From: JABDGR01 sp964561455 | GTDB taxonomy: Bacteria; Verrucomicrobiota; Verrucomicrobiia; Opitutales; JABDGR01 | DNA length: 32,894 nucleotides | Direction of reading: 5' to 3' | NCBI GenBank assembly: GCA_964561455.1 | Contig: CAZLPS010000041.1 | Span: 1-32,894, forward strand | Shown here: in pieces, positions 31,523 through 32,894 of the stretch | Layout of the letters: each line of letters begins with the position of its first letter | Numbering within the stretch: position 1 is the first letter of the stretch | Position numbers and translations under genes: made by a program | The notes under the pieces: model-generated | Databases searched by the model: none | Seen by the model: the letters and a program-made list of their open reading frames with translations, nothing else | What the model was told of the DNA's origin: nothing

Positions 31523-31948
31523 TTACGCTTGGGTGATGACAAGTTTGATAGCGCCGTTGTCTTGGGTCTGTCGGCGCACGAGCATCCCCTTCGCCTTCGC
31601 AGCCATGGTGGCGGTGTGGACGGCGTAGGACTGGACGAGCTTGCCGCAGCCCTCGCCGAATTTCTTGAGGAGCCCTTGGCCATCGCCCCACGAATCGTAG
31701 GCAAGGGTGTAGGTGCCGTCGGGACGGTGAACGACGCCGATTTCGTATTTCACACCGGGGATGCGAATGACGTGGCTGCATTTGCCGAGTTCTTCGGCCT
31801 TCAGGCCGGCGGGAACGGGACCGGTGGTGCGGCCATACCATTCGTAGGTGGTCTTGCCTTCGATGAATTCAGCGCCGAATTCAGCGACCGCGGCCCGGAG
31901 GGCGGCGAGGCTTTTTATCTGAACGGTGATTGCTGTGATGTGGCTCAT
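31523..31948 (-). CDS. DUF1257 (Ycf35-like) protein
   Basis: A 141-residue protein matching the DUF1257/Ycf35 family: MSHITAITVQIKSLAALRAA at the start, then EWYGRTTGP, CSHVIRIPGVKYEIGVV and YTLAYDSWGDGQGL. The family occurs in plastids, cyanobacteria, phages and mobile elements, and its role is not established. It precedes DUF2997 by 10 bp in the operon. Confidence 0.82.
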   Translation of the reverse strand: MSHITAITVQIKSLAALRAAVAEFGAEFIEGKTTYEWYGRTTGPVPAGLKAEELGKCSHVIRIPGVKYEIGVVHRPDGTYTLAYDSWGDGQGLLKKFGEGCGKLVQSYAVHTATMAAKAKGMLVRRQTQDNGAIKLVITQA

Positions 31949-31987
31949 GGGATGTTGGTTTACGGTTTGGGGTTTACGGTTGGGGAA

Positions 31988-32443
31988 TCAGGCGAGCATC
32001 CCGGCGTCGCGGAAGCTGTAGAAGCCGACGCCACGCGGGTCCGCGGACGGGTCGCCGACGATGATGTGGTCGAGCACTGGGAGATCCAGAAACTCGCCGC
32101 AGGCGCGCAATTTGCGGGTAATCTCGAAGTCCGACGCGCTGGGTCCGGGGTCACCACTGGGATGATTGTGGCACACGACAATGGCGGCCGCGTGACCCAT
32201 GATGGCGGCGCGGAATACTTCTTTTTCACCCATCAGCGTGCTGGACAAGGTGCCAAGCGAGAGCATCACGCGGCCCAGTACTTTTTGCTTTCGGTTCAGT
32301 AGAATCACCCAAGCGGTTTCCTGCACTGGATAGGGCGCGAACGCATCTTTGATATACCGGTAGGCGTCATACGGTCGGCTACAGTCCGAGCCATCCATTT
32401 CGCCCACCGGTGTATAAGAGATTTTGCCTTCGTAGATTTGCAT
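31988..32443 (-). CDS. RadC-like JAB-domain protein
   Basis: A 151-residue protein consisting of a JAB/MPN metalloprotease-like domain. Glu42 is followed by the metal motif HNHPSGDPGPSASD, giving His92, His94, Ser102 and Asp105 (HxHx7Sx2D). The final DHIIVGD and FYSFRDAG are typical of RadC family C-termini. The HhH domain of chromosomal RadC is missing, as in mobile-element versions. Members are widespread on ICEs and phages. A peptidase role or a role in DNA processing has been discussed, with no settled function. It is upstream of DUF1257 in the operon. Confidence 0.85.
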   Translation of the reverse strand: MQIYEGKISYTPVGEMDGSDCSRPYDAYRYIKDAFAPYPVQETAWVILLNRKQKVLGRVMLSLGTLSSTLMGEKEVFRAAIMGHAAAIVVCHNHPSGDPGPSASDFEITRKLRACGEFLDLPVLDHIIVGDPSADPRGVGFYSFRDAGMLA

Positions 32444-32455
32444 GGGAGTAATGGG

Positions 32456-32894
32456 TTACACCGCAATCTTGCGGGCGCCGACGGCGCCGAACTGGCGAAC
32501 GAGGTTCGCCGCTTTGTTCGCGGTCTGGTGGCGGACGGTTTCACTGAGGCGCAGGGCCTCCGTGCTCACGTCGAGTTGGGCCTTCGCGGCCTGATACAAC
32601 CGCGTGATTTCTGGGTCGTCGGTGATGTTCAGCGAAGGCACGCGCTCCAAATACTCGCGCAGCTTCGCCAGCGGGCCTTTCTTGTTCTCGGAATCCACAA
32701 TCGGACCATCTCCCGCAAGGCTCGCGGCCGTCTGCGAAATGAGGTCCATCATGTTGCGGTAGGTCTCGCGGCGGATGCGCTCAATGGCGCTGTTCGCTTG
32801 ATTGGCGTATTTCTGCTGCAGCTCCTCGCCCAGGGCCAGGCGCAGGAATTGGTTCGGCTCGGGCAGCGGCAGGATGGTCGCGTCGAACGCGAAC
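32456..32894 (-). CDS. DUF3150-like protein, 5' end beyond the window
   Basis: The frame stays open to the right edge of the window, so only the C-terminal 145 codons are visible. They include FDATILPLPEPNQFLRLALG, a long helix (IERIRRETYRNMM) and LAKLREYLERVPSLNITDDP. The phrase RxFxxxLPxLNxTxDP resembles DUF3150 proteins, which travel with cobaltochelatase-like genes on plasmids. The assignment is tentative. An internal ATG at 32752 could be misread as the start. Confidence 0.5.
   Translation of the reverse strand, partial: FAFDATILPLPEPNQFLRLALGEELQQKYANQANSAIERIRRETYRNMMDLISQTAASLAGDGPIVDSENKKGPLAKLREYLERVPSLNITDDPEITRLYQAAKAQLDVSTEALRLSETVRHQTANKAANLVRQFGAVGARKIAV

Overview
The window reads as a bacterial chromosome fragment with a mobile element inserted at a tRNA-Leu gene. 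I infer Verrucomicrobiota (Pedosphaera/Limisphaera-like). The reasons are a GC-rich genome, start codons preceded by purine-poor C/A-rich leaders instead of Shine-Dalgarno sites, many dispersed hairpin repeats between genes, a four-helix-bundle (S23-like) orphan gene, and a gap-pgk-tpi operon. No rRNA or marker protein allows a firm placement.

Chromosomal part (1-12472). A tandem repeat opens the window. It is followed by a holin-IV-like membrane protein, a cyclic-nucleotide-binding protein, a peroxiredoxin, a WG-repeat gene remnant, a lactonase-type beta-propeller lipoprotein, a small lipoprotein, and a hicBA toxin-antitoxin pair. Next come an AT-rich cysteine-rich orphan, tRNA-Lys(TTT), a four-helix-bundle gene bounded by inverted GGGACAGAGGG words, a secreted protein, and the minus-strand operon gapA-pgk-tpiA. 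A dapF-like gene has serine in place of both catalytic cysteines. Most spacers here carry dispersed repeats: hairpins with 3-nt loops, GGTAGGG-headed hairpins, and TTTGCGCC-type repeats.

Element entry (12391-17629). tRNA-Leu(CAG) is followed at once by a tyrosine recombinase whose start codon lies just after a 10-bp inverted repeat. Then come a small excisionase-like protein, a HUH rolling-circle replication initiator, a hairpin-rich spacer that could be its origin, and a minus-strand LmbU-like gene. A 30-bp perfect direct repeat (14067-14096 and 16730-16759) brackets the rep/LmbU block. To its right is a graveyard of fragments: an excisionase-like 3' end, a gene with an early stop, and a paralogous 3' end of the LmbU-like gene.

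Element cargo (17630 to the end). A plus-strand, tightly overlapping operon encodes a cytosine-5 methyltransferase with repeated target-recognition segments, a PD-(D/E)XK nuclease-like protein and several small orphans. It converges at 23002-23012 on a long minus-strand operon. In transcription order that operon encodes a DUF3150-like protein, a RadC/JAB protein, DUF1257 (Ycf35-like), DUF2997, an orphan, a Ycf46-like AAA ATPase, many small orphans including DUF6573, an N6-adenine methyltransferase and a SNF2-type helicase. The most interesting unknown is the Ycf35-like/DUF2997/Ycf46-like group together with the JAB protein. No conjugation or capsid genes are visible, so whether this is an ICE, a phage-plasmid or an integrated plasmid cannot be settled here. 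The right attachment site is probably outside the window.
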